Positions 15,228 through 23,938 are shown, numbered from the stretch's first letter. The stretch is 32,568 nt of DNA from Frankiales bacterium (GCA_025965615.1 JAOPWP010000166.1:1-32568), one strand, 5' to 3'. Notes: generated by a model from the sequence alone, not told the origin. Numbers and translations are program-made.

Positions 15228-16165
15228 GTCTCGTCAGGATCGGCCGCGGTCCGACCGCCACCCGGCTGCACGTGCAGCGACAGGGTGACGGTGAGCCCCT
15301 GCTGTGGATCACCGGTTTCGCCATCAGCAGCGAGATCTTCTCGCCCGTGATCGACACCTACTCCGCCGACTTCGACTGCATCCGCTACGACAACCGGGGC
15401 GCCGGGCGCTCCGCAGCGCCCTGGCACGTCACCTCGATCCCCGAGCTGGCTGGTGACGCGGTCCGGCTGCTCGACGCGCTCGGCATCGACAGCGCGCACG
15501 TCTACGGGCTGTCGATGGGCGGGATGATCGCCCAGGAGGTCGCGATCCGCTTCCCCGACCGGGTGCGCGGGCTCGTCCTCGGGGCGACCAGCCACGGCGG
15601 GCCGCGCGCCGTCCTGCCCTCACCCAGGATCGCCGCCGCGCTGACCAGTCGGGGTGCTCCCGCTGCCCTGCGGGCCGAGCTCGTCGGCAAGGCGGTCTTC
15701 TCCGAACAGTTCCGCGAGCAGGAACCAGCCCTCGTCCTGCGCTACCTGAGGCTGCTGGGCCGGCACCGCACGTCGGCGCGCGGGCTGGTGAGCCACCTGA
15801 CGGCCTCGACCTACCACGACACGCGAGCGCGGCTGGGACGCATCACCGCTCCCACGCTGGTCATGCACGGCGAGGCCGACCAGCTCACCCCGGTGACCAA
15901 CGCCCGGCTGATCGCGGCTGCCGTTCCCGGCGCCGAACTCGCCGTGCTGCCCGGCGCCGGCCACGCCTACCTGCTCGAGCAGCCGGACCAGTCGCACCAG
16001 GTGTTCGACGAGTGGCTGACCCGCCGCTCCCCGATCCCCGCCGGCCCGCCCCTGACCGGGATCGCCGCCTCGACCGAGCCCCTCACGCGACATCTCGGCC
16101 TTGCTGTGGGCATGCTCCGCACAGGGCGCAGCCTGACCTCCGTCCGCCCCCGGCTCCGGCCCTGA
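15224..16165 (+). CDS. Alpha/beta-fold hydrolase
   Basis: A 313-residue serine hydrolase with nucleophile S97 in GLSMGG, D219 (HGEADQLTP) and H247 (GAGHAYLLEQP). The oxyanion region is near ITGFAIS (about 29-35), and the cap domain is about 125-205. The ATG at 15224 overlaps the PHA synthase TGA by four bases. The position immediately after phaC suggests an intracellular PHA depolymerase or a thioesterase, but the sequence is of the generic esterase/haloperoxidase-like group, so the substrate is inferred from context only. The C-terminal 45 residues extend past the fold and are Pro/Arg-rich. Confidence 0.85.
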   Translation: MSLVRIGRGPTATRLHVQRQGDGEPLLWITGFAISSEIFSPVIDTYSADFDCIRYDNRGAGRSAAPWHVTSIPELAGDAVRLLDALGIDSAHVYGLSMGGMIAQEVAIRFPDRVRGLVLGATSHGGPRAVLPSPRIAAALTSRGAPAALRAELVGKAVFSEQFREQEPALVLRYLRLLGRHRTSARGLVSHLTASTYHDTRARLGRITAPTLVMHGEADQLTPVTNARLIAAAVPGAELAVLPGAGHAYLLEQPDQSHQVFDEWLTRRSPIPAGPPLTGIAASTEPLTRHLGLAVGMLRTGRSLTSVRPRLRP

Positions 16166-16190
16166 ACCCCGACTCCTGAGGAGGCTCCAC

Positions 16191-16955
16191 GTGCGAGCCG
16201 AAGACGTGCGCAAGCAGCTGACGACGCCGATCGGCGCGCCGGCCTACCCGGCCGGCGGGGCGTACCGCTTCGTCGACCGCGAGTACCTCAACATCACCTA
16301 CCGCACCGATCCCGAGGCGATGCGGGCCGTCGTTCCCGAGCCCCTGACCGTCGGCGACCCGCTGGTGACGTTCGAGGTGATGAAGATGCCGGACGTCAGC
16401 GGACTCGGGGCGTTCACCGAGTCGGGGCTGGTGCTCACGGTCGAGCACGAGGGCGAGCCGGCGGCCTACCTGCACTCGATGTACGTCGACAACCTGGGGT
16501 CGATCGTCAGCGGCCGCGAGATCGGCGCGTTCCCCAAGAAGTTCGGCAGCGCCCGGCTGCACCTGGACGTGGACACCCTCGTCGGGACCCTCGACTACCG
16601 CAGTCTCCGGGTCGCCACCGCCACGATGGGCTACAAGCACAGGCGGCTCGACGAGGCCGACGCCCTCGCCGAGATCACCCGGCCGACCTACGCCCTCAAG
16701 CTGCTCCCCGGCTACGACCGCAAGCCGCGCATCTGCGAGCTGGTCAGGAGCCAGATCACCGACATCACCATCAAGGGCGCCTGGACCGGGCCGGCCCGGC
16801 TGCAGCTGTTCGACCACGTGATGGCCCCGCTGTCGGACCTGCCGGTCCTCGAGATCGTCTCGGCCAACCACATCCTGTGCGACCTGACCCTGGGCCGCTA
16901 CTCGCTCGTCCACGACTACCTGAACCCCGACGACAAGAGTGGAGACAGCGCATGA
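16191..16955 (+). CDS. Acetoacetate decarboxylase-family protein
   Basis: A 254-residue protein of the ADC fold, where acetoacetate decarboxylase removes CO2 through a Schiff base. The signature REIGAFPKKFG gives the lysine pair K116/K117, matching the catalytic K115 and its neighbour K116 of the clostridial enzyme. E77 (FTESG) matches the active-site Glu of that enzyme. So the decarboxylase machinery appears intact, but many ADC-fold members act on other keto acids or as aldolase-dehydratases. The GTG at 16191 has AGGAGG upstream. The 25-base gap from the hydrolase and the ATGA overlap into the hydratase place it in the same operon. Confidence 0.88.
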   Translation: MRAEDVRKQLTTPIGAPAYPAGGAYRFVDREYLNITYRTDPEAMRAVVPEPLTVGDPLVTFEVMKMPDVSGLGAFTESGLVLTVEHEGEPAAYLHSMYVDNLGSIVSGREIGAFPKKFGSARLHLDVDTLVGTLDYRSLRVATATMGYKHRRLDEADALAEITRPTYALKLLPGYDRKPRICELVRSQITDITIKGAWTGPARLQLFDHVMAPLSDLPVLEIVSANHILCDLTLGRYSLVHDYLNPDDKSGDSA

Positions 16956-17728
16956 CCGACGACACCCCGGTGCTGTACGCGGTCGACGGGCACGTCGCCA
17001 CGCTGACCCTCAACCGGCCCGACCAGCGCAACGCCGTGAGCCCCGAGCTGACCACGGCGATGGACGCAGCGCTGCAGCGGCTCGAGGCCGACGACGACGT
17101 GTGGGTCGGCATCCTGACCGCGAACGGGCCGAACTTCTGCGCCGGCGCCGACCTCAAGGCGATCGGCGCCGGGCGGTCGGCCGAGCTGTCCACCGAAGCG
17201 GGCGGGTTCGCCGGGTTCGTCCGCTACCCGCGCACCAAGCCGATGATCGCGGCGGTGCGCGGCTTCGCCCTTGCCGGCGGCACCGAGCTCGTGCTGGCCT
17301 GCGACCTCGTCGTCGCCGCGAAGGACTCGTTCTTCGGCCTGCCCGAGGTGACGCGGGGCATCGTCGCCGCGGCAGGCGGGCTGTTCCGGCTCCCCCGCGT
17401 CCTCGGCTCGGCGCGGGCGATCGAACTCATCCTCACCGCCGACCGGCTCGGCGCCGAGGAGGCCCACGCCCGGGGCATGGTCAACCACCTGGCGGACGCC
17501 GACGACGTCCTCTCTCGCGCCCGTGAGCTCGCTGACCGGATCTGCCAGAACGCCCCCCTCGCCGTGCGCGAGAGCCTCGCCATCGCCCGCGAGGCGCTGC
17601 TGCTGAGCGACGCCGACGCCTGGGAGCGCAGCGGCACGGCGATGGAGAAGGTCAAGGACAGCGCTGATGCCAAGGAGGGCGTGATGGCCTTCGTCGAGAA
17701 GCGACCCGCCCGGTGGACCGGGCGATGA
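16952..17728 (+). CDS. Enoyl-CoA hydratase/isomerase (crotonase family)
   Basis: A 258-residue crotonase-fold enzyme. The oxyanion-hole segments FCAGADLK (about 62-69) and ALAGGTE are present. The two acid/base glutamates of true hydratases are both there, E112 (GGTELVLACD) and E132 (LPEVTRGIV). It should add water across an enoyl-CoA double bond, producing a 3-hydroxyacyl-CoA. (S)- or (R)-specificity for PHA supply cannot be read, though the crotonase fold usually gives (S). The ATG at 16952 overlaps the ADC stop as ATGA, with GGAG seven bases upstream. Confidence 0.93.
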   Translation: MTDDTPVLYAVDGHVATLTLNRPDQRNAVSPELTTAMDAALQRLEADDDVWVGILTANGPNFCAGADLKAIGAGRSAELSTEAGGFAGFVRYPRTKPMIAAVRGFALAGGTELVLACDLVVAAKDSFFGLPEVTRGIVAAAGGLFRLPRVLGSARAIELILTADRLGAEEAHARGMVNHLADADDVLSRARELADRICQNAPLAVRESLAIAREALLLSDADAWERSGTAMEKVKDSADAKEGVMAFVEKRPARWTGR

Positions 17729-18981
17729 CCGGGGGCCAGTCGGGGACCGCGGACCGGGCGGGGACCGTGACGGCGATCGGGCGGCCGCTCGAGGGGGTGC
17801 GCGTCGTGGAGGTCGCCGGGTGGATGGCCGCTCCCGGCGCCGCCGCGATGATGTGCGACCTCGGGGCCGAGGTGGTCAAGGTCGAGCCCCTGCGCGGCGA
17901 CCCGATGCGGGGGGTCGTCCGCCGCGCCGACCTCGAGGACTTCGACCCTCCGTTCCAGATGGACAACCGGGGCAAGCGCGGGATCGCTCTCGCGCTGGAC
18001 CGTCCCGAGGGACAGGAGCTGGTGCGCCGGCTCGCCGACGGCGCCGACGTCTTCCTCAACAACCTCCTGGGCCGGCGGCAGCACAAGTTCGGCCTCGACG
18101 CCGACACCCTGCTCGCCCGCAACCCGCGGCTGGTCCACGGGACCCTCACCGGCTACGGCCTGGACGGTCCCGACTCGGCCCGGCCCGGGTTCGACATCAC
18201 GGCCTTCTTCGGCCGCGGCGGCATCACCCAGGCGATCACCGAACCGGGCAGCCAGGCTCCGAGGGCGCGACCGGCGCAGGGTGACCACGCCGCGGCCCTC
18301 GCCATGCTGGCCGCCGTGCTGACGGCGCTGCGCCTGGTGGAGCGCACCGGGCGGGGCCAGGTCATCGACGTGAACCTGCTCGCGACCGCCTCCTGGACGA
18401 TGGCCAGCGACCTGTCGTCCACCCTGGTCGACGGGCAGGACCCGCCGATGCTGGGTCGCCGAGGACGACGGCACGCCCTGCAGGAGAGCTTCCGGACGCA
18501 GGACGACCGGTGGGTCCTGCTGTTCATGCCCGAACCGCACTGGTGGCCGAAGTTCTGCAGCGCCGTGGGCCACCCCGAGTGGGCCGAGGACCCGCGCTTC
18601 GAGACGGTCGCGACGCGCTTCGAGAACATGCCCGTGATCACCGACCTGATGGACGAGCTGTTCGCCTCCAGGCCGCTGGCCGAGTGGGCTTCGCTGTTCG
18701 ACGAGGCCGGCTTCACCTGGGCTCCTGCGGCGACGCTCAGCGAGGTCGCCGCCGACCCGCACGCAGCAGCCGTCGGCACGTTCCCCGAGATCGAGCACCC
18801 GGTCCGCGGGACCTTCCGGACCGTCGCCCTGCCCATGACCCTGCGAGGCCAGGACCTCAGCCCGCGCGGCCCGGCCCCCGAACTGGGTCAGCACACCCGC
18901 GAGGTGCTCGCCGAGCTCGACCTGTCACCGGAGGAGATCGACCGGCTGGTCGCGGAGGGCACGGTGGCCGACGGGTCCTGA
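17725..18981 (+). CDS. Class III (CaiB/BaiF) CoA-transferase
   Basis: A 418-residue enzyme of the formyl-CoA/carnitine-CoA transferase family. N-terminal Rossmann-like fold: GRPLEGVRVVEVAGWMAAPG, then DLGAEVVKVEPLRGDPMR. The likely catalytic Asp is D157 in RPGFD. The later regions LPMTLRG and LGQHTREVLAELDLSPEEI are typical. Family members move CoA between carboxylates, or racemise 2-methylacyl-CoA. ATG 17725 overlaps the hydratase stop as ATGA; a GTG at 17713 is an alternative. It is the last gene of the rightward run and ends eight bases from the convergent dehydrogenase gene. Substrate unknown. Confidence 0.9.
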   Translation: MTGGQSGTADRAGTVTAIGRPLEGVRVVEVAGWMAAPGAAAMMCDLGAEVVKVEPLRGDPMRGVVRRADLEDFDPPFQMDNRGKRGIALALDRPEGQELVRRLADGADVFLNNLLGRRQHKFGLDADTLLARNPRLVHGTLTGYGLDGPDSARPGFDITAFFGRGGITQAITEPGSQAPRARPAQGDHAAALAMLAAVLTALRLVERTGRGQVIDVNLLATASWTMASDLSSTLVDGQDPPMLGRRGRRHALQESFRTQDDRWVLLFMPEPHWWPKFCSAVGHPEWAEDPRFETVATRFENMPVITDLMDELFASRPLAEWASLFDEAGFTWAPAATLSEVAADPHAAAVGTFPEIEHPVRGTFRTVALPMTLRGQDLSPRGPAPELGQHTREVLAELDLSPEEIDRLVAEGTVADGS

Positions 18982-18989
18982 CGCCGGCT

Positions 18990-19922
18990 TCAGCCGCCCG
19001 AGCGGAACCGCTCGCGGGCAGCCAGCACGGCCAGCTGGATCCCGTCGCGCTCCTCGGTGCGCTGGGCGTAGTCCTTGCCCGCGAAGCGCTGCTCGGTCGC
19101 CGTGCTGAGCTGGTCGACGACCTCGTCGGTGAGTTCGGGCTGCCCGAGGTCCTTCCACCGCTTCACCATGCCGGGACCGAGGTGCTCCAGCAGGTGCCGG
19201 ATGCCCCCCGGCCCCCCGCCGAGGTGGTAGCTCTCGAACGGGCCGGCGGTCGACCACCGGAGGCCGATCGACTCGGTCACGACCTGGTCGAGCTCCTCGG
19301 CCGAGACGACACCTGACATCACCAGGTGGACGCTCTCGCGGAACAGGGCCGACTGGAGGCGGTTGGCCACGAAGCCGCCGATCTCCTTGTGCAGGACGAC
19401 CGGGACCTTGCCCAGCGAGCGGTAGTGGGCGACGGCCGCCTCGACGGCCTCCGAGGTGGTCTGCGCACCCGGGACCACCTCGATGAGCGGTACGACGTGC
19501 GGCGGGTTGAACGGGTGACCCACGATGACCCGGCCCGGGTCGGTCATGTCGGCGGCCATGTCCGTCGGCATCAGCCCCGAGGTGGACGACAGCAGCAAGG
19601 CGCCCGGCGGGGCGGCCGCCTCGACCCGGGCGAACAGGTCGCGCTTGATCGCGAGGCGCTCCGGGCTGTTCTCCTGCACGACGTCGGCGCCGGTGACCGC
19701 CTGCTCGAGGTCAGCCGCCACGACGATCCGGCTCAGCAGGTCCTCGGCGTCGCGGGCTCCTCCTGGCACGGTGCGGGAGAACTGCCGCACGGTCTCGTCG
19801 ATCGTCTCCTGCAGGTCCTCTCGCGGGTCCTGCACGCGCACGTCCCACCCGTGCGCCGCCAGCAGCGTCGCCCACGACAGGCCGATGGTCCCGGCGCCGA
19901 GCAGCGCCGCGGTGCGGGTCAC
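18990..19922 (-). CDS. 3-hydroxyacyl-CoA dehydrogenase-family protein (carnitine/gulonate-type candidate)
   Basis: A 310-residue NAD-dependent dehydrogenase. The Rossmann site is GAGTIG (residues 9-14), the catalytic His-Glu pair is H136 (GHPFNPP) and E148 (LIEVV), and the C-terminal 6-phosphogluconate-dehydrogenase-like helical domain begins near residue 185. GLMPTDMAADM and GHPFNPPHVVPLIEVVPG resemble L-carnitine dehydrogenase and L-gulonate dehydrogenase more than the short butyryl-CoA enzymes, so the substrate may be a free hydroxy acid. GTG 19922 overlaps the upstream hydrolase's stop as GTGA. The longer frame upstream is antisense of no gene but lies within the hydrolase in another frame, so it is rejected. 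Confidence 0.88.
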   Translation of the reverse strand: MTRTAALLGAGTIGLSWATLLAAHGWDVRVQDPREDLQETIDETVRQFSRTVPGGARDAEDLLSRIVVAADLEQAVTGADVVQENSPERLAIKRDLFARVEAAAPPGALLLSSTSGLMPTDMAADMTDPGRVIVGHPFNPPHVVPLIEVVPGAQTTSEAVEAAVAHYRSLGKVPVVLHKEIGGFVANRLQSALFRESVHLVMSGVVSAEELDQVVTESIGLRWSTAGPFESYHLGGGPGGIRHLLEHLGPGMVKRWKDLGQPELTDEVVDQLSTATEQRFAGKDYAQRTEERDGIQLAVLAARERFRSGG

Positions 19923-20686
19923 GAGGACACCCCGGAAGGGGCGAGCCGGTTCGCGATCTCGCGGTAGGCATGACGGTTGAAGGCCATGCCCACGTGACTG
20001 CCTGTGAGCTCGACGCAGTCGGCGTACGGGACGACGCACGCCCTCCAGCGGACGACGCCGTCGCCCTTGCTGTAGAGGGAGGTCAGCGGGATCGAGGAGG
20101 GGAACGGCCGCCGGAAGTCGGTGGCGTACCGGCACACGCAGCTGTGCGTGAAGCAGCCCTTCGCGGCGCGGGCGGGGTCTCGGCGGGCGACCGCACGGCG
20201 GGCGCCCTTGATCGCGATCCGGGTCACCTCGGAGATGTCGAACGGGTCGTCCAGCCCTGCGCCCATCGAGATCACCTGCGACACCTGGTCGGGGCACCGG
20301 ATGGCGAGGCTCTTGGCGAAGTGGCCCCCTCGGCTGTGGCCGACGATCGCGACCCGACGCCCGGTCCGCAGGTGCACGTGGTGCAGGACCCGCTCGAGCC
20401 GGTCCATGGCGATGTCGGAGCACGCGACGTTGAACGAGATCCCGGCCCGGCGCGGGGCGTGCCCGAGGCGGCGCAGCCAGGCAGCCATCACCGACAACGA
20501 CTGGTCACCGGCGAGGAAGCCGGGGATCAGCAGCACAGGCGACCCGTCACCGCGGGGCAGCCCGACCCCGCGCCAGACCGGATCGGCCAGCAGCCGGGCC
20601 AGCTCGGCCTGCCAGCGCATCTCCCGCAGGTGGGTCCCCCACCACTTCGGCTCCGCCGGGACGGTCGCCGGTGATGCTCCTGTCAC
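19919..20686 (-). CDS. Alpha/beta hydrolase (triacylglycerol-lipase/PGAP1-like)
   Basis: A 255-residue serine hydrolase with GHSRGG (nucleophile S118), D209 (SKGDGVV) and H231 (GSHVGM). PVLLIPGFLAGDQSL at about 50-64 supplies the oxyanion region. There is no signal peptide, so it is probably cytoplasmic. Four cysteines at 178-185 and nearby (CFTHSCVC) are unusual. GTG 20686 with GGAGGA seven bases upstream is preferred; the open frame continues to 21178 only as a shadow of the glycosidase-like gene. The GTGA overlap with the dehydrogenase shows coupling. Substrate unknown. Confidence 0.85.
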   Translation of the reverse strand: MTGASPATVPAEPKWWGTHLREMRWQAELARLLADPVWRGVGLPRGDGSPVLLIPGFLAGDQSLSVMAAWLRRLGHAPRRAGISFNVACSDIAMDRLERVLHHVHLRTGRRVAIVGHSRGGHFAKSLAIRCPDQVSQVISMGAGLDDPFDISEVTRIAIKGARRAVARRDPARAAKGCFTHSCVCRYATDFRRPFPSSIPLTSLYSKGDGVVRWRACVVPYADCVELTGSHVGMAFNRHAYREIANRLAPSGVSS

Positions 20687-20700
20687 GGGTGCTCCTCCCG

Positions 20701-20714
20701 GGGCCGAACGGCCC
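20701..20714 (-). terminator. Near-perfect palindrome between glycosidase-like and hydrolase genes
   Basis: GGGCCGAACGGCCC is a 6-bp inverted repeat around AA, or a 5-bp stem with a GAAC tetraloop, in the 62-base gap between the two minus-strand genes. It could terminate the glycosidase-like transcript, which would separate it from the hydrolase-dehydrogenase pair. No T tract. Confidence 0.3.
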
Positions 20715-20748
20715 GTCCCCGACAGTGTGCCCCTCCCAGGCCGAGCTG

Positions 20749-22875
20749 CTACGCCGGTGGTGCCACCGGTCGGCTCAGCTGCGACCAGGCGTCGACCAGC
20801 GGCTGGATGCCGGGCTTCAAGCGCTCCCGGTGGGAGGCGATGTTCCAACCGTCCCAGCCCACGACCCCTGACACCGTCCCGGCCTTGCCCGCGTCGACGA
20901 GGACCTTGATCTCCGGAACCTGGACCGCGACCGGCTGCCCGTCGACCGGCTGCACCGCGGTGTGGCTCGTCGGGTCCCCCAAGGCGAGCATCGACCACGG
21001 GATCCGCAGCCGGAGCGTCGTCCCGTTCAGCTGCCAGGTCGCCCGCGAGTCCTGCTGCGTCGAGCGCCGGTCCCACACGCCCTCCTTCAGGTCGCCGATC
21101 GGCAGGAACTCCGCGTCGAGCTCGCGTCCGTCCCGCAGCGTGAAGGGCCGGTTCGTCGTCATCTGCTGGAAGCTCCACCCGTCCGGCCCCGGCTTGGGGA
21201 CCGCGTCGGGTGGCAGGCCGTCCAGCAGGATCGGGTCGAGGTCGCCCCGGATGCGAGCCGTCGCCGTGCGGCGGCCCGGGTCGACGACGACGGAGACGTC
21301 CGAGGCGGACCCGCCCCCGCCACCGGGCAGCGGCAACCCGCCCGGGAGCAGGTCGAAGCCCAGCCGCAGGCGTTCCTTCGGCTTCTTCGCCAGCGACACG
21401 TCGACGTGGAGGTAGGAGGCGTCGTGGTCGACGGCCACCTCACGCACCCCGGTCCTCGCCTCGTACACCACCCGGCGCCCAACCGGTACGGGGTCCTCGG
21501 CGTTCAGGCCGAACCACTGCTCGTTCGTCAGCGGGTCGTGCCACAGCGACCGCCGCTCGCTGTCGACGACGCCATGTCTCGGCAGGGTGTTCCAGGTGAA
21601 CTTGAACCACTCGTCCGACCACGCGAAGATCAGGGCGCCCGCGAGGTCGAGGTCGGAGATGAGCCGTACCAGGTCGGCGTCGGTCGCGAGCGCGTCCTGC
21701 TCGGAGTGGTCGCCCTGGTCTCGCCCCCGCGTGCCGTAGTGCGCCGACCCGAGCGAGGACGGCACACCGACCTCGGTGATCATCAACGGCATGTCGGCGA
21801 AGTGCCGGTCGAGGTCGGCAAGGTAGGCCGCGTAGGCGTCCGGCTCCCCACCCACGAGCCTCGTCTGGTAGCCCGGCTCGTGCCGCAGGAAGTCCGGGTA
21901 GTAGGGGTAGGCGTGGAAGCTGGCGAACGTGCCCCCCGGCCAGGCAGCCGTGGGGCGTACGTGGTTCGCGTCGACGCCGACCATGTCCTCCGAGGCGAGC
22001 GGCTCGTGCGGGTGCACCAGCGGGTCCGCCGTGGGCCAGTTCACCAGCGCGATCGGCGCGCTGAAGCCTCGAGCCACCTCGGCCGTGGCCAGCTCGTCCA
22101 TGCGGGCCGCGACCCACCGCTCCGTCGGTGTCGTCGGGGTGGCGTCCGCGACGCTCGAGAAGTAGGTGCCGCGGTGCTCGGGTGCAGCGGCGTTGAGCGC
22201 GTCGGACTCGAAGGTCGCGGCCGGGTCCCACTCGACCCCGATGATCCACGCGGCGACCCACCTGGAGACGTCGGCTGTCCAGGTCCCGCTCGACCGCCCG
22301 AGCACGGGCGCTCGGGTGAGGTCGCCGTGGACGGCGTCGCTGGCCGCCTTGAGCTCCACGGTGAACGCGTCCGTGGCCGGCTTCGCGTAGAGGTCGCGGG
22401 TGTGCACGTAGGACTCGTCCGGGATGTAGACGCCCTGCATGAGGTAGAGCGGCGCGTCGGGGTGCGCCTCGTTGTAGGACAGCAGTTCCTCGTACATGTG
22501 AGGCTTGTGGATCGTGTAGATGCGGAGCACCCGCACGCCCATGCGACCCATCTGGTCGAACCAGCGGCGGTAGTCCTCCCGGCTGATCTCGAGCTCGCCC
22601 GGGCTGTACCCGGGAGTCGTGCTGCCGAGGTTGACGCCGGTCCAGAACGTGACGTCGCCGGACACCGTGTGGAGGGCGATGCGCTTGCCCTGGCTCTCTG
22701 CGAGCGTCGTCAGACCTCCCCGCTGCACGGGGGCCGGTGCCCAGGACGGGCCGGCAGGCGGCGGCACGTAGGCGCTCGGATCGACCCAGGGCTCCACCCG
22801 CTCGTAGGTCGCGAGCCCGAGCCCCAGGACCAGCAGGAACAGCGCGACGACGAACGCGCTGGCACGGCGGAGCAT
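20749..22875 (-). CDS. Membrane-anchored TIM-barrel glycoside hydrolase-like protein
   Basis: A 708-residue protein with an N-terminal signal anchor (about 5-23, AFVVALFLLVLGLGLATY) that places the bulk outside the cell. Residues about 50-450 look like a clan GH-A (beta/alpha)8 barrel: FWTGVNLG, MGRMGVRVLRIYTIHKP, IIGVEWDP, SFHAYPYYPDF, and MITEVGVPSS, whose Glu is a likely nucleophile. The C-terminal about 240 residues are beta-rich and lack a barrel. I cannot name a GH family. The ATG at 22875 opens the signal anchor; AGGAGAGGA lies about 13 bases upstream. It is divergent from the Hpt-REC/HEAT/glycosyltransferase group, so it may trim or process the glycan made by that synthase. Confidence 0.75.
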   Translation of the reverse strand: MLRRASAFVVALFLLVLGLGLATYERVEPWVDPSAYVPPPAGPSWAPAPVQRGGLTTLAESQGKRIALHTVSGDVTFWTGVNLGSTTPGYSPGELEISREDYRRWFDQMGRMGVRVLRIYTIHKPHMYEELLSYNEAHPDAPLYLMQGVYIPDESYVHTRDLYAKPATDAFTVELKAASDAVHGDLTRAPVLGRSSGTWTADVSRWVAAWIIGVEWDPAATFESDALNAAAPEHRGTYFSSVADATPTTPTERWVAARMDELATAEVARGFSAPIALVNWPTADPLVHPHEPLASEDMVGVDANHVRPTAAWPGGTFASFHAYPYYPDFLRHEPGYQTRLVGGEPDAYAAYLADLDRHFADMPLMITEVGVPSSLGSAHYGTRGRDQGDHSEQDALATDADLVRLISDLDLAGALIFAWSDEWFKFTWNTLPRHGVVDSERRSLWHDPLTNEQWFGLNAEDPVPVGRRVVYEARTGVREVAVDHDASYLHVDVSLAKKPKERLRLGFDLLPGGLPLPGGGGGSASDVSVVVDPGRRTATARIRGDLDPILLDGLPPDAVPKPGPDGWSFQQMTTNRPFTLRDGRELDAEFLPIGDLKEGVWDRRSTQQDSRATWQLNGTTLRLRIPWSMLALGDPTSHTAVQPVDGQPVAVQVPEIKVLVDAGKAGTVSGVVGWDGWNIASHRERLKPGIQPLVDAWSQLSRPVAPPA

Positions 22876-23018
22876 GGTGGGGCGCTTCCTCTCCTGGCCC
22901 CGCGAGCGGACCGGCGTCGACGTCGCGGGAGCGAGGTGTGGGATGAGCCTCGGCGCGCGCACCCACGTCCTGAAGTCGCCGAACGGCCTAACCGGCGGCG
23001 TCCGGCGGCGTCGCGACG

Positions 23019-23048
23019 CTCAACCCGGCGCCCGAACGTACCGAGAAC
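23019..23048 (+). promoter_or_regulatory. Possible sigma-28 (FliA/WhiG-type) promoter
   Basis: CTCAA at 23019-23023 and CCGAGAA from 23041, 17 bases apart, resemble the -35 and -10 of motility-type sigma factors (TAAA and GCCGATAA in the textbook form). The element is 53 bases before the Hpt-REC start. The match is imperfect at both elements, and no sigma gene is in the window. A tandem GGCGGCGTC repeat lies just upstream at about 22995-23013. Confidence 0.25.
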
Positions 23049-23100
23049 AGCGGAGCAGGGAGCCCCCCTGCGCCGAACGGGATGCAGGAGGCCGGTGGGC

Positions 23101-23925
23101 ATGTCGCACGCTCCCGCCATGCCGGCGGCGATGGCCGCTGCGATGGCGGGCCTCGCCGTCGACGCCAAATCCTCTCTGATCGCGCAGGTCGACGCTGTCG
23201 AGGCGGTGGCCGTTCGCGCACTGCAGTCCCCGGTGCCCGTGCACGACCCCGAGCGGGTCGATGCCCTGCGCTGTGCTCATCGCGTGGCCGGGACGGCAGG
23301 AGCCTTCGGCTGGCACGAGGCGTCGGCGCTGCTGCGGGAGGCGGAGGCGCTCCTCGAGGCGGACGGACCGCTGGACGACGACGCTGCTGTGGCCTTGTGC
23401 GAGCTGGTCGAGACGGCACGCGGGGACCTCGCCCGGCCCCCCTCGCCTGGTGACGGCACGATCCCGCAGCAGCAGGGGCCCCCCGCCTTCGCGCCCCTCG
23501 AGCCCCTGGCCACGCCGCCTTCCGCTCCTGACGCCCAGGCTGCCACCGTCGACGTCGTCGTGGTGGAGGACGACCTGATCCTCGGGGCCCTGCTGTGCCA
23601 GGTCGTCACCGACATGGGGCTCTCGGTCCAGCACTGCGAGGACGGGGTCAGCGCCCTCGGGCTCCTGGCGGGCGCCGAACCGCTGGCGCGCCCGCGCCTG
23701 GTCCTGCTGGACATCGACCTGCCGGGGCGCTCGGGCCTGTCGGTCCTGCGGGTGCTCCAGCGGGACCGGGTCACGCGGTCGGCGTCGGTCATCATGCTCT
23801 CGTCCCGGTCCGGTGCCGACGACCGCGAGCTGGCCACGGAGCTCGGCGCGACGTCGTTCCTGTCCAAGCCGTTCGCCATCCGCGACGTGACAGACCACCT
23901 GCAGCTGCTGGTGCGATCGCCATGA
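23101..23925 (+). CDS. Hpt-REC phosphorelay protein
   Basis: A 274-residue cytoplasmic protein that fuses two phosphorelay parts. An Hpt-like histidine phosphotransfer domain lies at about 15-115, with H60 in AHRVAGTAGAFG, the normal HxxxGxAxxxG pattern with Ala for Lys. After a Pro/Gln-rich linker (about 113-148), a receiver domain at about 149-272 has E156/D157/D158, phospho-acceptor D204 (LLDIDLPGRSG) and K256. It has no output domain, so it probably signals by binding a partner. The ATG at 23101 has AGGAGG nine bases upstream. The HEAT-repeat and glycosyltransferase genes follow within 13 bases and by overlap, so the partner is likely that membrane pair (inference). Confidence 0.88.
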   Translation: MSHAPAMPAAMAAAMAGLAVDAKSSLIAQVDAVEAVAVRALQSPVPVHDPERVDALRCAHRVAGTAGAFGWHEASALLREAEALLEADGPLDDDAAVALCELVETARGDLARPPSPGDGTIPQQQGPPAFAPLEPLATPPSAPDAQAATVDVVVVEDDLILGALLCQVVTDMGLSVQHCEDGVSALGLLAGAEPLARPRLVLLDIDLPGRSGLSVLRVLQRDRVTRSASVIMLSSRSGADDRELATELGATSFLSKPFAIRDVTDHLQLLVRSP

Positions 23926-23938
23926 GCCGACAGCCGTC

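Noticed and set aside
21440-22966. Second minus-strand frame, 508 residues, within the glycosidase-like gene
   Set aside because: Arg/Gly/Ala-rich shadow in another frame of the same strand; the frame ending at 20749 has the signal anchor and barrel motifs.
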